From Tateyamaria sp947503385 (GTDB lineage Bacteria; Pseudomonadota; Alphaproteobacteria; Rhodobacterales; Rhodobacteraceae): DNA of 64,000 nt. Made by a program: the position numbers and the translations under genes. The notes under the pieces are model-generated. The model was not told where the DNA came from and made no database searches. It saw only the letters and a program-made list of their open reading frames with translations. How positions within the stretch are numbered: the first letter of the stretch is position 1; every line of letters starts with the position of its first letter. The stretch spans positions 434,001 to 498,000 of the forward strand of contig NZ_JBNFZM010000001.1 of NCBI RefSeq assembly GCF_051195235.1. Reading direction: 5' to 3'. Of the stretch, positions 25,389 to 33,828 are shown in pieces.

Positions 25389-26316
25389 TCTGTTGCAAAT
25401 CGGTGGCATCACCGGAGACATGCGCGCCCGGCTGGCAGAGCGATTTACCATTCACCAGATGGGCGACGATTACCCCGCAGATGCCATAACTCACATCGTG
25501 ACCAACGGACATGACGGCGTTCCAGCCGCCGTGCTGGAGGCCTGCCAGAATGCCAAGGTCGCGGCAAGCTATGGGGTCGGCTACGACGCCATCGACACCA
25601 ACGCCTGCGTGGCGCGCGGGATGCTGGTCACACATACCCCGGACGTGCTGAACCAAGAGGTCGCGACCACCGCGATTATGCTCATGCTCACCAGCTTTCG
25701 CAACTTCTTGAGCGACGAGGCGCACGCACGCTCCGGTGCATGGGAACGGGACGGGAATGCGCCCCTGTCGCGCTCAGCGGATGGGCGTCGGGTCGGTATC
25801 CTTGGCCTCGGGCGGATCGGGCAAGCCATCGCGGACAAACTCAAGGCATTTGACGCCGACATCCATTACCATACCCGCAGCCCCAAGGATGTGCCCTATA
25901 CTTACCACGCCGATCTCGTGGATATGGCGCGCGCAGTGGAGGTCATCATCTGTATCACGCCCGGCGGTGCCGCGACCCGGCACCTGATCAACCGCGAGGT
26001 GATGGAGGCGCTTGGCCCCGATGGCACGCTCATCAACGTCTCGCGCGGATCGGTCGTGGACGAGGCCGCGCTTGTGACCGCCTTGCAGGACGGCAAACTG
26101 GGCTACGCCGCACTCGACGTGTTCGAGCAGGAACCAAAAATCCCCGATGCTCTGAAATCCATGTCCAACGTTGTCCTGTTGCCCCACGTGGGCAGCGGCA
26201 CCCACGAGACGCGCGCCGCGATGGGCAATCTGGTGGTCGACAACCTGCTCAGCCATCTGGACACGGGCCGCGTGGTGACACCTGTGCCGGAATGCGCGCA
26301 CCTGAACCCTAGCTAA
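25381..26316 (+). CDS. D-isomer-specific 2-hydroxyacid dehydrogenase (glyoxylate/hydroxypyruvate reductase type)
   Basis: A 311-residue NAD(P)-dependent dehydrogenase. It has the Rossmann motif GLGRIGQAIA near residue 143, the catalytic Arg in NVSRGSVVDE near residue 222, Glu in VFEQEP near 250 and His in LPHVGSGTHE near residue 271. It begins inside the end of the FAH gene (eight-base overlap), which argues for co-translation. It could reduce a small 2-oxoacid released by the upstream pathway, such as glyoxylate. It is the last gene of the cassette and is followed by a strong hairpin. Confidence 0.88.
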   Translation: MPDLLQIGGITGDMRARLAERFTIHQMGDDYPADAITHIVTNGHDGVPAAVLEACQNAKVAASYGVGYDAIDTNACVARGMLVTHTPDVLNQEVATTAIMLMLTSFRNFLSDEAHARSGAWERDGNAPLSRSADGRRVGILGLGRIGQAIADKLKAFDADIHYHTRSPKDVPYTYHADLVDMARAVEVIICITPGGAATRHLINREVMEALGPDGTLINVSRGSVVDEAALVTALQDGKLGYAALDVFEQEPKIPDALKSMSNVVLLPHVGSGTHETRAAMGNLVVDNLLSHLDTGRVVTPVPECAHLNPS

Positions 26317-26321
26317 ACCAA

Positions 26322-26358
26322 GCGCGGCCTCTTGCCTTGACGGCGTGTAAGGCCGCGC
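26322..26358 (+). terminator. Hairpin after the 2-hydroxyacid dehydrogenase gene
   Basis: GCGCGGCCT (26322-26330) pairs perfectly with AGGCCGCGC (26350-26358), giving a nine-base stem and 19-base loop, starting six bases after the stop codon. There is no T-run after it, so it may be a weak terminator or an RNA 3'-end stabiliser at the end of the four-gene cassette. Confidence 0.5.
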
Positions 26359-26400
26359 ACTACCACACGTGCAACGATAAATCAGCACGGCGGGCAGGCC

Positions 26401-27729
26401 ATGAAGATTGCGATGATTGGGACGGGCTATGTGGGCCTCGTGTCGGGGGTGTGTTTTTCCGACTTTGGGCACGACGTGGTCTGCGTCGACAAGGACCCTG
26501 ACAAAATCGACAAGCTCAAGGCAGGCGCGGTGCCGATCTACGAGCCGGGGCTTGAGGCCCTGATGACAAAGAATGTGGAGGCGGGCCGCCTGTCCTTCAC
26601 CCTCGATCTGGCCGAGGCGGTCGATGGGGCGGATGCCGTGTTCATTGCGGTGGGCACGCCCACCCGCCGGGGCGACGGTCATGCTGATCTGACATATGTC
26701 ATGGCCGCCGCCGAGGAGATCGCCGCATTGGCCAAGGACTATGTCGTGATCGTCACCAAATCGACCGTGCCCGTGGGCACCAACCGACAGGTCAAGCAGA
26801 CGGTGCGCAAAGCCAACCCAGAGCTGGACTTCGACGTCGCGTCCAACCCCGAATTCCTGCGCGAAGGGGCGGCGATTGACGATTTTATGAAACCGGACCG
26901 CGTCGTGGTCGGCGTTCAGACAGACCAGGCGGCAGAGGTCATGGCAGACATCTACCGACCGCTGTTTCTGCGCGACTTTCCCATCGTGACGACCGATCTG
27001 GAAAGCGCAGAGATGATCAAATACGCCGCCAACGCGTTTTTGGCGACCAAGATCACCTTCATCAACGAAATCGCGGCGCTGTGCGAACGCACCGGTGCGG
27101 ATATCAAACAAGTGTCCAAGGGCATGGGCCTCGACGGGCGCATCGGCAACAAATTTCTGCACGCAGGCCCCGGCTATGGCGGGTCGTGTTTCCCCAAGGA
27201 CACCAAGGCGCTGGCCCGTATCGGGCAGGAACACGCCGTGCCGATGCAAATCACCGAAACGGTGATCAAGGTCAACGAAGAGACCAAGCGGCGGATGATC
27301 GACAAGATCTTCGATCTTTGCGATGGGCAACTGGCGGGCAAAACGGTGGCGGTTCTGGGCGTGACCTTCAAACCCAACACCGATGACATGCGGGACGCCC
27401 CCAGCCTGACGATCATCCCGGCCCTGATCGGTGCGGGAGCAAAGGTGCGCGTCGTGGATCCGCAAGGCCAGCGCGAAGGCGAAGCCCTTCTGCCCGGCGT
27501 GCAATGGGTGGAGGACGCTCACAAAGCCGTCCAGAACGCCGAGATGCTGGTCATCCTGACCGAATGGAACGAATTTCGCGCGCTGGACCTCAAAAAGCTG
27601 GCGCGCCGCATGGCCGTGCCGCGGCTGGCCGATTTGCGCAACATATACGCGGTCAAGGACGCCAAACGCGCGGGCTTTGTCGCCTATACCAGCGTTGGAC
27701 GCGAAGGGTTTCAGACAGACGGGTCCTGA
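26401..27729 (+). CDS. ugd: UDP-glucose 6-dehydrogenase
   Basis: A 442-residue protein that oxidises UDP-glucose to UDP-glucuronate with two NAD+. GTGYVGLVSGVCFSD starts at residue 7, and the catalytic Cys lies near residue 263 in GPGYGGSCFPKDTKAL, the UDP-glucose branch signature. Length and full three-domain layout match bacterial Ugd. It stands alone between the sugar-acid cassette and the metallo-hydrolase, with an 84-base upstream gap. UDP-glucuronate serves exopolysaccharide synthesis; no glycosyltransferase is nearby. Confidence 0.93.
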   Translation: MKIAMIGTGYVGLVSGVCFSDFGHDVVCVDKDPDKIDKLKAGAVPIYEPGLEALMTKNVEAGRLSFTLDLAEAVDGADAVFIAVGTPTRRGDGHADLTYVMAAAEEIAALAKDYVVIVTKSTVPVGTNRQVKQTVRKANPELDFDVASNPEFLREGAAIDDFMKPDRVVVGVQTDQAAEVMADIYRPLFLRDFPIVTTDLESAEMIKYAANAFLATKITFINEIAALCERTGADIKQVSKGMGLDGRIGNKFLHAGPGYGGSCFPKDTKALARIGQEHAVPMQITETVIKVNEETKRRMIDKIFDLCDGQLAGKTVAVLGVTFKPNTDDMRDAPSLTIIPALIGAGAKVRVVDPQGQREGEALLPGVQWVEDAHKAVQNAEMLVILTEWNEFRALDLKKLARRMAVPRLADLRNIYAVKDAKRAGFVAYTSVGREGFQTDGS

Positions 27730-27825
27730 CGGGTCGCAAAGCGGCTTGCGTCAGATCAACACGCGCACAAGTTAAGCGTGGCAAAATACATGCAACAAAG
27801 GCAATCTGTTTTCAGGAGGCCCGCC

Positions 27826-28701
27826 ATGACACCCGACATGACCCAACGCCCGATTGTGACGCCGTTTTTTGACGAACGCTCCAACACCATTTCCTATGTG
27901 GTGCAGGAACCGGACGGACCGGGCTGCGCCGTGATCGACGCGGTGATGGACATCGACTATGCCGCCGGCGCGCTGAATTTTGACGGGGCGGACGCGATGA
28001 TCGCGCATATCCGCGCCCATGATCTGCGGCTGGAATGGATCATCGAAACCCACGTCCATGCCGATCACCTGAGCGGCGCGCCCTATATCCAGCAGGCGCT
28101 GGGGGGCAAGATCGGCATTGGCGCAAAGATCACCGAGGTGCAGGACACCTTTGGCAAGGTCTTTAACGAGGGGACGGAATTCCAGCGCGATGGCAGCCAG
28201 TTCGACGCGCTGTTCGAGGATAACGATACCTACACAGTTGGCGGCATGACCTGCTTTGCCATGCACACGCCGGGACATACGCCCGCCTGTATGGTGCATG
28301 TGATGGGCAACGCCGCCTTTGTCGGCGATACGCTGTTCATGCCCGATGGCGGTTCGGCCCGCGCGGATTTTCCCGGCGGCGATGCAGGCGAGCTTTATGA
28401 CAGCATTCAGCGCGTGCTGTCCCTGCCCGGCGATATGCGCCTGTTCATCTGCCACGACTACGGCCCCGGTGGGCGCGCCATCGCGTGGGAAACGACCGTC
28501 GCCGAGGAGCGCGAAAACAACATCCACGTGGGCGGCAGCAAGACCCGTGACGACTTCATCCGCTTTCGCACCGAACGCGATGCGCAACTGGCGATGCCCA
28601 ACCTCATCATCCCCGCCCTGCAGGTGAACATGCGCGCAGGCGAAGTGCCCCGCGACGATCACGGTGACATGGCGCTCAAGGTGCCACTGGGCAAGCTCTA
28701 A
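27826..28701 (+). CDS. MBL-fold metallo-hydrolase, persulfide dioxygenase/BLH-like
   Basis: A 291-residue metallo-beta-lactamase-fold protein with the metal motif HVHADHLSG near residue 77, a second His in HTPGHTPACM near residue 150, Asp in FVGDTLF near 165 and a late His in FICHDYGPGG near 210. This pattern matches persulfide dioxygenases and BigR-operon hydrolases, which oxidise glutathione persulfide in sulfide detoxification. The ATG at 27826 follows CAGGAGG; the upstream TTG-started extension is not conserved. No BigR regulator or DUF442 partner is adjacent, so function is by family only. Confidence 0.82.
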   Translation: MTPDMTQRPIVTPFFDERSNTISYVVQEPDGPGCAVIDAVMDIDYAAGALNFDGADAMIAHIRAHDLRLEWIIETHVHADHLSGAPYIQQALGGKIGIGAKITEVQDTFGKVFNEGTEFQRDGSQFDALFEDNDTYTVGGMTCFAMHTPGHTPACMVHVMGNAAFVGDTLFMPDGGSARADFPGGDAGELYDSIQRVLSLPGDMRLFICHDYGPGGRAIAWETTVAEERENNIHVGGSKTRDDFIRFRTERDAQLAMPNLIIPALQVNMRAGEVPRDDHGDMALKVPLGKL

Positions 28702-28812
28702 CGGCAGGGCGCAAGCGTCCCCGTCTCTCTCCCCCAAAAATCCTCCCCGAAGGGCCGGGCTGCGCCGGGCCAACCCTTGCCAATCCCGGTGCGACACCCG
28801 ACACTCGTGGCC

Positions 28813-30084
28813 ATGACCCTCGGCACCCGCATCGACGGCGCGCGTGACGACCTTGTTGCGCTGACGCAGGACATGATCCGCATCCCGACGCTGAACCCGC
28901 CGGGAGCGCATTATCGCGACATCTGCGACCTGCTCGCCCGCCGCTTGGGCCGGTCGGGTTTCGACGTGGAACTGGTGCGCGCCACCGGCACTCCCGGTGA
29001 CAGCGACCGCTATCCGCGCTGGAACGTGGTGGCCCGGTACGCGGGCACCGACCCTGGCGATTGCGTCCATTTCAACGGGCATCACGACGTGGTTGATGTC
29101 GGCCTCGGCTGGACACGCAGCCCCTTTGGCGGCGACGTCGAAGGGGATCGCATCTACGGGCGCGGGGCCTGCGACATGAAAGGCGGGCTGGCCGCCGCGA
29201 TCATCGCCGCCGAGGCGTTCGTCGCAGAACACAACACCTTTTGCGGCGCCATTGAGATCAGCGCCACCGCAGACGAGGAATCCGGCGGCTATGGCGGCGT
29301 CGCCTATCTGGCTGAACAGGGCTATTTCGACCCCGCGCGCGTGCAGCATGTCATTATCCCGGAACCTTTGAACAAGGACCGTATCTGCCTTGGCCATCGC
29401 GGCGGCTGGTGGGCGGAAATCGAAACCAAGGGCGAAATTGCCCACGGTTCGATGCCCTTTCTCGGGGACTGCGCCGTCCGTCACATGGGCGCTGTGTTGG
29501 ACGCGTTCGAGACCGAGCTCTACCCCGCCATGGCCCAGCGCCGCACCGAGATGCCTGTGGTGCCCGATGGCGCGCGGCAATCAACCATGAACATCAATGC
29601 GATCCACGGCGGCCAACCCGAACAACCACCCGATTATGACGGTCTGCCGACCCATTGCGTGCCCGACAGCTGCCGTATCGTGATCGACCGGCGCTTTCTC
29701 GTCGAAGAGCGCTTGGATGATGTGCGGGGCGAGGTGGTGGCCTTGCTAGAACGGCTGCGCATGTCGCGGGATCGGTTCGCCTATGAAATGCGCGAATTGA
29801 ACGTTGTTCTGCCGTCCATGACGGACAAAACGGCCCCGGTGGTAGAGACAATTCACGCGGCAATCGAAGATGTGTTGGGTGTGGCCCCCACCTATGTCGC
29901 CTCGCCCGGATCCTACGATCAAAAGCACATCGATCGGATCGGCAAACTGCGCAATTGCATCGCCTACGGCCCCGGCGCGCTGGAGTTGGCGCACAAGCCC
30001 GATGAATGGGTTGGTATCACGGACATGCTGGACAGCGCCAAGGTCATGGGAGCCGCGCTGGAACGCCTTCTCTTGCCGAGCTAG
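28813..30084 (+). CDS. ArgE/DapE-type deacylase (M20 metallopeptidase)
   Basis: A 423-residue M20-family amidohydrolase. It carries HFNGHHDVVDVG near residue 95 (first metal ligands), GRGACDMKGGLAA near residue 118 (bridging Asp) and ATADEESGG near residue 153 (catalytic and ligand Glu pair); a late HKPDEW near residue 395 gives the last His. It resembles acetylornithine deacetylase-like enzymes of broad N-acyl-amino-acid specificity. The ATG at 28813 lacks a clear ribosome site; a TTG at 28777 is the alternative. It is convergent with panC, 11 bases apart. Confidence 0.85.
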   Translation: MTLGTRIDGARDDLVALTQDMIRIPTLNPPGAHYRDICDLLARRLGRSGFDVELVRATGTPGDSDRYPRWNVVARYAGTDPGDCVHFNGHHDVVDVGLGWTRSPFGGDVEGDRIYGRGACDMKGGLAAAIIAAEAFVAEHNTFCGAIEISATADEESGGYGGVAYLAEQGYFDPARVQHVIIPEPLNKDRICLGHRGGWWAEIETKGEIAHGSMPFLGDCAVRHMGAVLDAFETELYPAMAQRRTEMPVVPDGARQSTMNINAIHGGQPEQPPDYDGLPTHCVPDSCRIVIDRRFLVEERLDDVRGEVVALLERLRMSRDRFAYEMRELNVVLPSMTDKTAPVVETIHAAIEDVLGVAPTYVASPGSYDQKHIDRIGKLRNCIAYGPGALELAHKPDEWVGITDMLDSAKVMGAALERLLLPS

Positions 30085-30095
30085 GCAATACGCGC

Positions 30096-30950
30096 CTATG
30101 TCACTGCGGGAACGTCGATATTGTCGATCAGCCGAACGCCCGCCATCCACGCGGCCGCGAACAGTCGGGCCGGTGCTTCGGCACGGTGGATTAGCCGTAG
30201 CGTGTCGTTTGTCCGCAGTTCCAGATAATCAATGTCGCCAAAGCCCGCAGCAGCCAGACGCGCCTGCGCCGCAGGCAGCAGCGCATCCATGGCCTGCCCG
30301 GACTGAAGCGCCTCGCCCATGTCCTCCATGACATCGAACAAGGCGGATGCCCGGCTGCGCGCCTGATCGGACAGCAACAGATTGCGCGACGACATCGCCA
30401 ACCCGTCAATTTCGCGGATGGTGGGACATCCCACCACGTCGACGCCCAAATCCAGATCGCGGGCCATACGGCGCACCACCTGCAATTGCTGAAAGTCCTT
30501 TTCACCAAAAAAGGCGAGGTCCGCAGACGACTGGGTAAACAGCTTGGTGACGACGGTTGCGACCCCGTCGAAATGTCCCGCCCTGTGCGCCCCGCACAGA
30601 ACATCCGTCAGCCCCTCGACACGCACGGTCGTGGCGAACCCGTCCGGGTACATTTGCGCCCCGTCGGGCACATAGATCGCGTCGACCGCAAACCGCTCCA
30701 ATTTGCGCGCGTCCTCATGTTCCGTGCGCGGGTAGTTTTCGAGGTCTTCGGGATTGTTGAACTGTTTGGGGTTCACAAAGATCGTAACGATCACCCGGTC
30801 CGACATCTCCTTGGCCCGCGCAACAAGGCTCAGGTGTCCGTCATGCAGCGCGCCCATGGTCGGCACAACACCGATGGTTTCGCCTGCGCGGCGCCAAAGC
30901 TGCGCCATCTCGCGCAGCTCTGCGCGGGTCCGAACGATGGGGGCTGTCAT
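30096..30950 (-). CDS. panC: Pantoate-beta-alanine ligase
   Basis: A 284-residue cytosolic enzyme that condenses pantoate with beta-alanine using ATP in pantothenate (CoA precursor) synthesis. VPTMGALHDGHLSLV at residues 29-43 holds the HxGH nucleotide motif; GEKDFQQLQVVRRMARDL near residue 150 and SSRNLLLS near residue 187 (the second ATP signature) are intact. Length matches PanC. Its start overlaps panB by four bases, forming the usual panBC pair. Confidence 0.96.
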   Translation of the reverse strand: MTAPIVRTRAELREMAQLWRRAGETIGVVPTMGALHDGHLSLVARAKEMSDRVIVTIFVNPKQFNNPEDLENYPRTEHEDARKLERFAVDAIYVPDGAQMYPDGFATTVRVEGLTDVLCGAHRAGHFDGVATVVTKLFTQSSADLAFFGEKDFQQLQVVRRMARDLDLGVDVVGCPTIREIDGLAMSSRNLLLSDQARSRASALFDVMEDMGEALQSGQAMDALLPAAQARLAAAGFGDIDYLELRTNDTLRLIHRAEAPARLFAAAWMAGVRLIDNIDVPAVT

Positions 30951-31780
30951 GCGTTGCTCTTGGGGTCCGCGTCGCCAAAGACGTGTTCGGCAGCCGGGAA
31001 GCTGCGCGCGCGCACATCCGCAGCATAGGCCGCAATCGCGGCTTCACCATCACTCGCCAATTCGGCATAGCGTTTGACGAACTTGGCCTTGAACCGCGTG
31101 AACAGGCCCAGCATATCGTCGACCACGAGGATCTGGCCGTCACAGCCTGCCGACGCCCCGATGCCAATGGTAGGGATCGGGATCGCTGCGGTGATCTCGT
31201 CTGCGAGCGTTGCGGGCACTTTTTCCAGCACAACCGAAAACGCGCCAGCCTCTGCGACTGCCCGCGCATCCGCCATAAGTGCGGCACCCGCATCACCCCG
31301 GCCCTGCACCTTGTAGCCACCCAGCGTGTTGATTGACTGCGGCGTCAGCCCGATATGCGCCATCACCGGCACACCGCGCGCCACGAGGAATGCGATCGTC
31401 TCTGCCATGTGGACCCCACCTTCGAGCTTGACCGCCGCCGCACCGGTTTCTGCCATAATGCGTGCTGCGTTGCGGAACGCCTGCGCGGGGCTTTCCTCGT
31501 AGCTGCCAAAGGGCATGTCCACGACCATCATCGCAGATTTTACCCCGCGCCCCACGGCACGACCGTGCATGATCATCATGTCCATAGTCACCCCAAGGGT
31601 CGACGGCAGCCCATGCAGAACCATCCCGAGACTGTCGCCCACAAGGACAAAGTCGCAATGCGCGTCCATCATTTCCGCCATGGGCGTGGTGTAGGCTGTG
31701 AGGCTGACGATGGGTGTGCCGCCTTTCATGTCCCGGATATCATCGGGCAAAGGGGCTGATTTGCGGGCGGTGGCGCTCAT
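30947..31780 (-). CDS. panB: 3-methyl-2-oxobutanoate hydroxymethyltransferase
   Basis: A 277-residue TIM-barrel enzyme that adds a hydroxymethyl group from methylene-tetrahydrofolate to ketoisovalerate, making ketopantoate. Family segments are LTAYTTPMAEMMD near residue 28, VGDSLGMVLHG near 45 (metal ligand Asp) and VKLEGGVHMAE near 115. The ATG at 31780 follows AAGG; the upstream extension to 31831 is not family-like. It is the first gene of panBC. Confidence 0.95.
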   Translation of the reverse strand: MSATARKSAPLPDDIRDMKGGTPIVSLTAYTTPMAEMMDAHCDFVLVGDSLGMVLHGLPSTLGVTMDMMIMHGRAVGRGVKSAMMVVDMPFGSYEESPAQAFRNAARIMAETGAAAVKLEGGVHMAETIAFLVARGVPVMAHIGLTPQSINTLGGYKVQGRGDAGAALMADARAVAEAGAFSVVLEKVPATLADEITAAIPIPTIGIGASAGCDGQILVVDDMLGLFTRFKAKFVKRYAELASDGEAAIAAYAADVRARSFPAAEHVFGDADPKSNA

Positions 31781-31870
31781 GTGGCGGGCCTTTCGCTGTC
31801 GAAATTCTGGGCAGGGCCATAACAGGCGCAAGCCGGTTGTGCCACTACAGGCTTTGGTCGAAACGCACCG

Positions 31871-32974
31871 TCAGCTGTGCAATTCTGCGAGGCGGGTTCG
31901 GATGTCGTCCCGAATAGGCCCGTTTCGTGGCCGATCGGCAAGCGTCGTGAACCAGTGTTCCGGCGGATTGCGCCCGCGCCGGTTGCCATCAAAGCGCAAG
32001 CCGCGCAGCACCGCTTCCGGCGCGGCGTCCAGCCTGTCCGGCACCTCGAACCCGTTCAGCGCGCCCCAGACGCCGGTCCAGAGCCGCCCCACGGACCACG
32101 GATTGTACCCCCCGCCGCCCAACACAAGCAGCCGAGGCGCCATGCCCATAAGTGCTTGAACGACGGACCAATGTGCCTGATTGGACAGGGACAGATGGGC
32201 CTGCGGGTCTTCTTCGACCCCATCCGCACCGCATTGCAGAACAATAGCATCCGGGCAAAACCCCTGCACGCGCGGCAGGATCAGCGTATCGACAATCAGC
32301 GCCATCTCATCATCATGCAGACTGCGTGGCACCGGCAAATTGATCGTTGTGCCATAGCCAGTTACGCCCAGCGCACCGGTGCGCGGCCATATCCCCTCTT
32401 CGTGCACCGATATCATCAACACATCCGGATCGTCGCCAAAGGCGTGTTCGACGCCGTCCGGATGATGCGCGTCGATATCCACATAGGCCACCCGGCGCGC
32501 ACCATTGCGCCTGAGCGACAGGATCGCCAGCACCGGATCGTTGAGATAACAGAACCCGCCCGCCCGGTCCGGCATCCCGTGATGTGTCCCGCCCGCAGGG
32601 TGGTAGACGATGCCACCATGGGCCAGCAACTCACCCGCCAGAAGCGATCCACCCGCCGCTGTCGCGGGACGGCGGTACATCTCGGCGAACACGGGGTTGG
32701 ACGGTGTGCCAATCGCGTGTCGCGACCGAACGGCCGCGCTGACAGCCTGCGCCGCCTCCGCCGCGTGCAGCGCCTGCACGTAGTCAGGTGTGTGCCAGAT
32801 CGTCAGCGTCTGTGGCTTGACCCGGGGGCTGGGCACATAAACCTCGGGCGGCAGCCAGCCCATCGCCCGCGACAGGTCCATCACGGTGGACACGCGCGGC
32901 ACGCGCAAGGGGTGCCACGCGCCATAAGACGAGCCGCGATAGATGTCCGAACCGATGAAAAGAGGCCGCTGCAT
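31871..32974 (-). CDS. Histone-deacetylase-family amidohydrolase (AcuC-like)
   Basis: A 367-residue zinc-dependent deacetylase-fold protein. GGTHHGMPDRAGGFCY near residue 138 carries the tandem His pair, and VDIDAHHPDGVE near residue 170 has zinc ligands Asp and His; a third Asp lies in QCGADGVEED near 258, and GGGGYNP near 295 ends the active site. Bacterial members deacylate acetyl-CoA synthetase, polyamines or other small amides. The ATG at 32974 is chosen by family N-terminus (FIGSDIYRGSSYG); ATG at 32986 is also possible. It is divergent from the SDR at 33106 and stands apart from panB. Confidence 0.88.
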   Translation of the reverse strand: MQRPLFIGSDIYRGSSYGAWHPLRVPRVSTVMDLSRAMGWLPPEVYVPSPRVKPQTLTIWHTPDYVQALHAAEAAQAVSAAVRSRHAIGTPSNPVFAEMYRRPATAAGGSLLAGELLAHGGIVYHPAGGTHHGMPDRAGGFCYLNDPVLAILSLRRNGARRVAYVDIDAHHPDGVEHAFGDDPDVLMISVHEEGIWPRTGALGVTGYGTTINLPVPRSLHDDEMALIVDTLILPRVQGFCPDAIVLQCGADGVEEDPQAHLSLSNQAHWSVVQALMGMAPRLLVLGGGGYNPWSVGRLWTGVWGALNGFEVPDRLDAAPEAVLRGLRFDGNRRGRNPPEHWFTTLADRPRNGPIRDDIRTRLAELHS

Positions 32975-33105
32975 GAGCGCCAACATAGGCGCCCCGCCGC
33001 CGGGTGCGAGCCGATTGCACCCGCGCGGCACAGGAAAACCGTTGCGGCCCTACGCCCCGCGGCGCAAATTGATGCACAAAGGCAGGCACGCTCGGGGGGA
33101 CGGGG

Positions 33106-33828
33106 ATGTTCGACAACAGGTTTCAGGGACGGCACTGCGTCGTGACGGGCGGCGCGTCCGGGCTTGGCGAAGGCATCGCAAGCCGTCTGGCCGCCGAAGG
33201 CGCCACGGTCGAGGTTTGGGACATCAACGGCGCGGCCCTGACCCACGTGGATCAGGACCGTATCACCACCCGGCAGATCGACGTGACAGATGCCGACGCG
33301 GTGTCCTGGGCCATGACAGAGACCAATCCGGATGTGCTGGTATGTTCTGCCGGGATCACCGGGCCGAACGCGACCACGTGGGACTACAGCGTGGACGATT
33401 GGCTGGCGATTCATGCGCTGAACCTGCACGCGGTGTTCTATTGCTGCCGCGCCGCAGCGCCCCTGATGGCGGCCAAGGGGTGGGGCCGGATCGTCGCCAT
33501 TGCCTCTATCGCTGGCAAGGACGGCAATCCAAACGCGCCCGCCTATTCCGCGTCCAAGGCAGGCGTGATCGGACTGATCAAGTCATTGGGCAAAGAGCTT
33601 GCGACAACAGGTGTGACCGCCAACGCAATCGCGCCCGCCGCCGTGCGCACCGCAATTTTTGACCAGATGACGCAGGAACATATCGACTTCATGCAATCCA
33701 AAATTCCCATGGGCCGTTTCGGCACGGTCGAGGAAATTGCCGCCATGGCCTGCTGGCTGGCCTCGGACGAGGCGAGCTTTGCCACGGGGGCCTGTTTTGA
33801 CCAGTCGGGCGGGCGGGCCACCTACTGA
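33106..33828 (+). CDS. SDR-family NAD(P)-dependent oxidoreductase (cassette gene 1)
   Basis: A 240-residue classical SDR with TGGASGLGEGIASRLA near residue 12, CSAGITGPN near 82, Ser in IASIAGKDG near 132 and YSASK near 146 (Tyr-x3-Lys). The cofactor-binding Asp at the end of strand 2 (VWDING) favours NAD. It starts after GGGGACGGGG at 33106. Its stop overlaps the following hydrolase start by one base (TGATG), so co-translation is likely. Substrate unknown. Confidence 0.86.
   Translation: MFDNRFQGRHCVVTGGASGLGEGIASRLAAEGATVEVWDINGAALTHVDQDRITTRQIDVTDADAVSWAMTETNPDVLVCSAGITGPNATTWDYSVDDWLAIHALNLHAVFYCCRAAAPLMAAKGWGRIVAIASIAGKDGNPNAPAYSASKAGVIGLIKSLGKELATTGVTANAIAPAAVRTAIFDQMTQEHIDFMQSKIPMGRFGTVEEIAAMACWLASDEASFATGACFDQSGGRATY

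Noticed and set aside
25774..27522. A 582-codon minus-strand frame opposite ugd and the 2-hydroxyacid dehydrogenase
   Set aside because: Both plus-strand genes have intact catalytic motifs; the minus frame has no start-site signal and a shadow-like composition.
28740..28790. GC-rich GGGCCGGGC repeat ahead of the M20 gene as a terminator
   Set aside because: The arms do not pair as an inverted repeat beyond four bases and there is no T-run.
27772..29580. A 602-codon minus-strand frame opposite the MBL and M20 genes
   Set aside because: Composition and His-rich sequence mark it as the complement of two well-supported enzymes.
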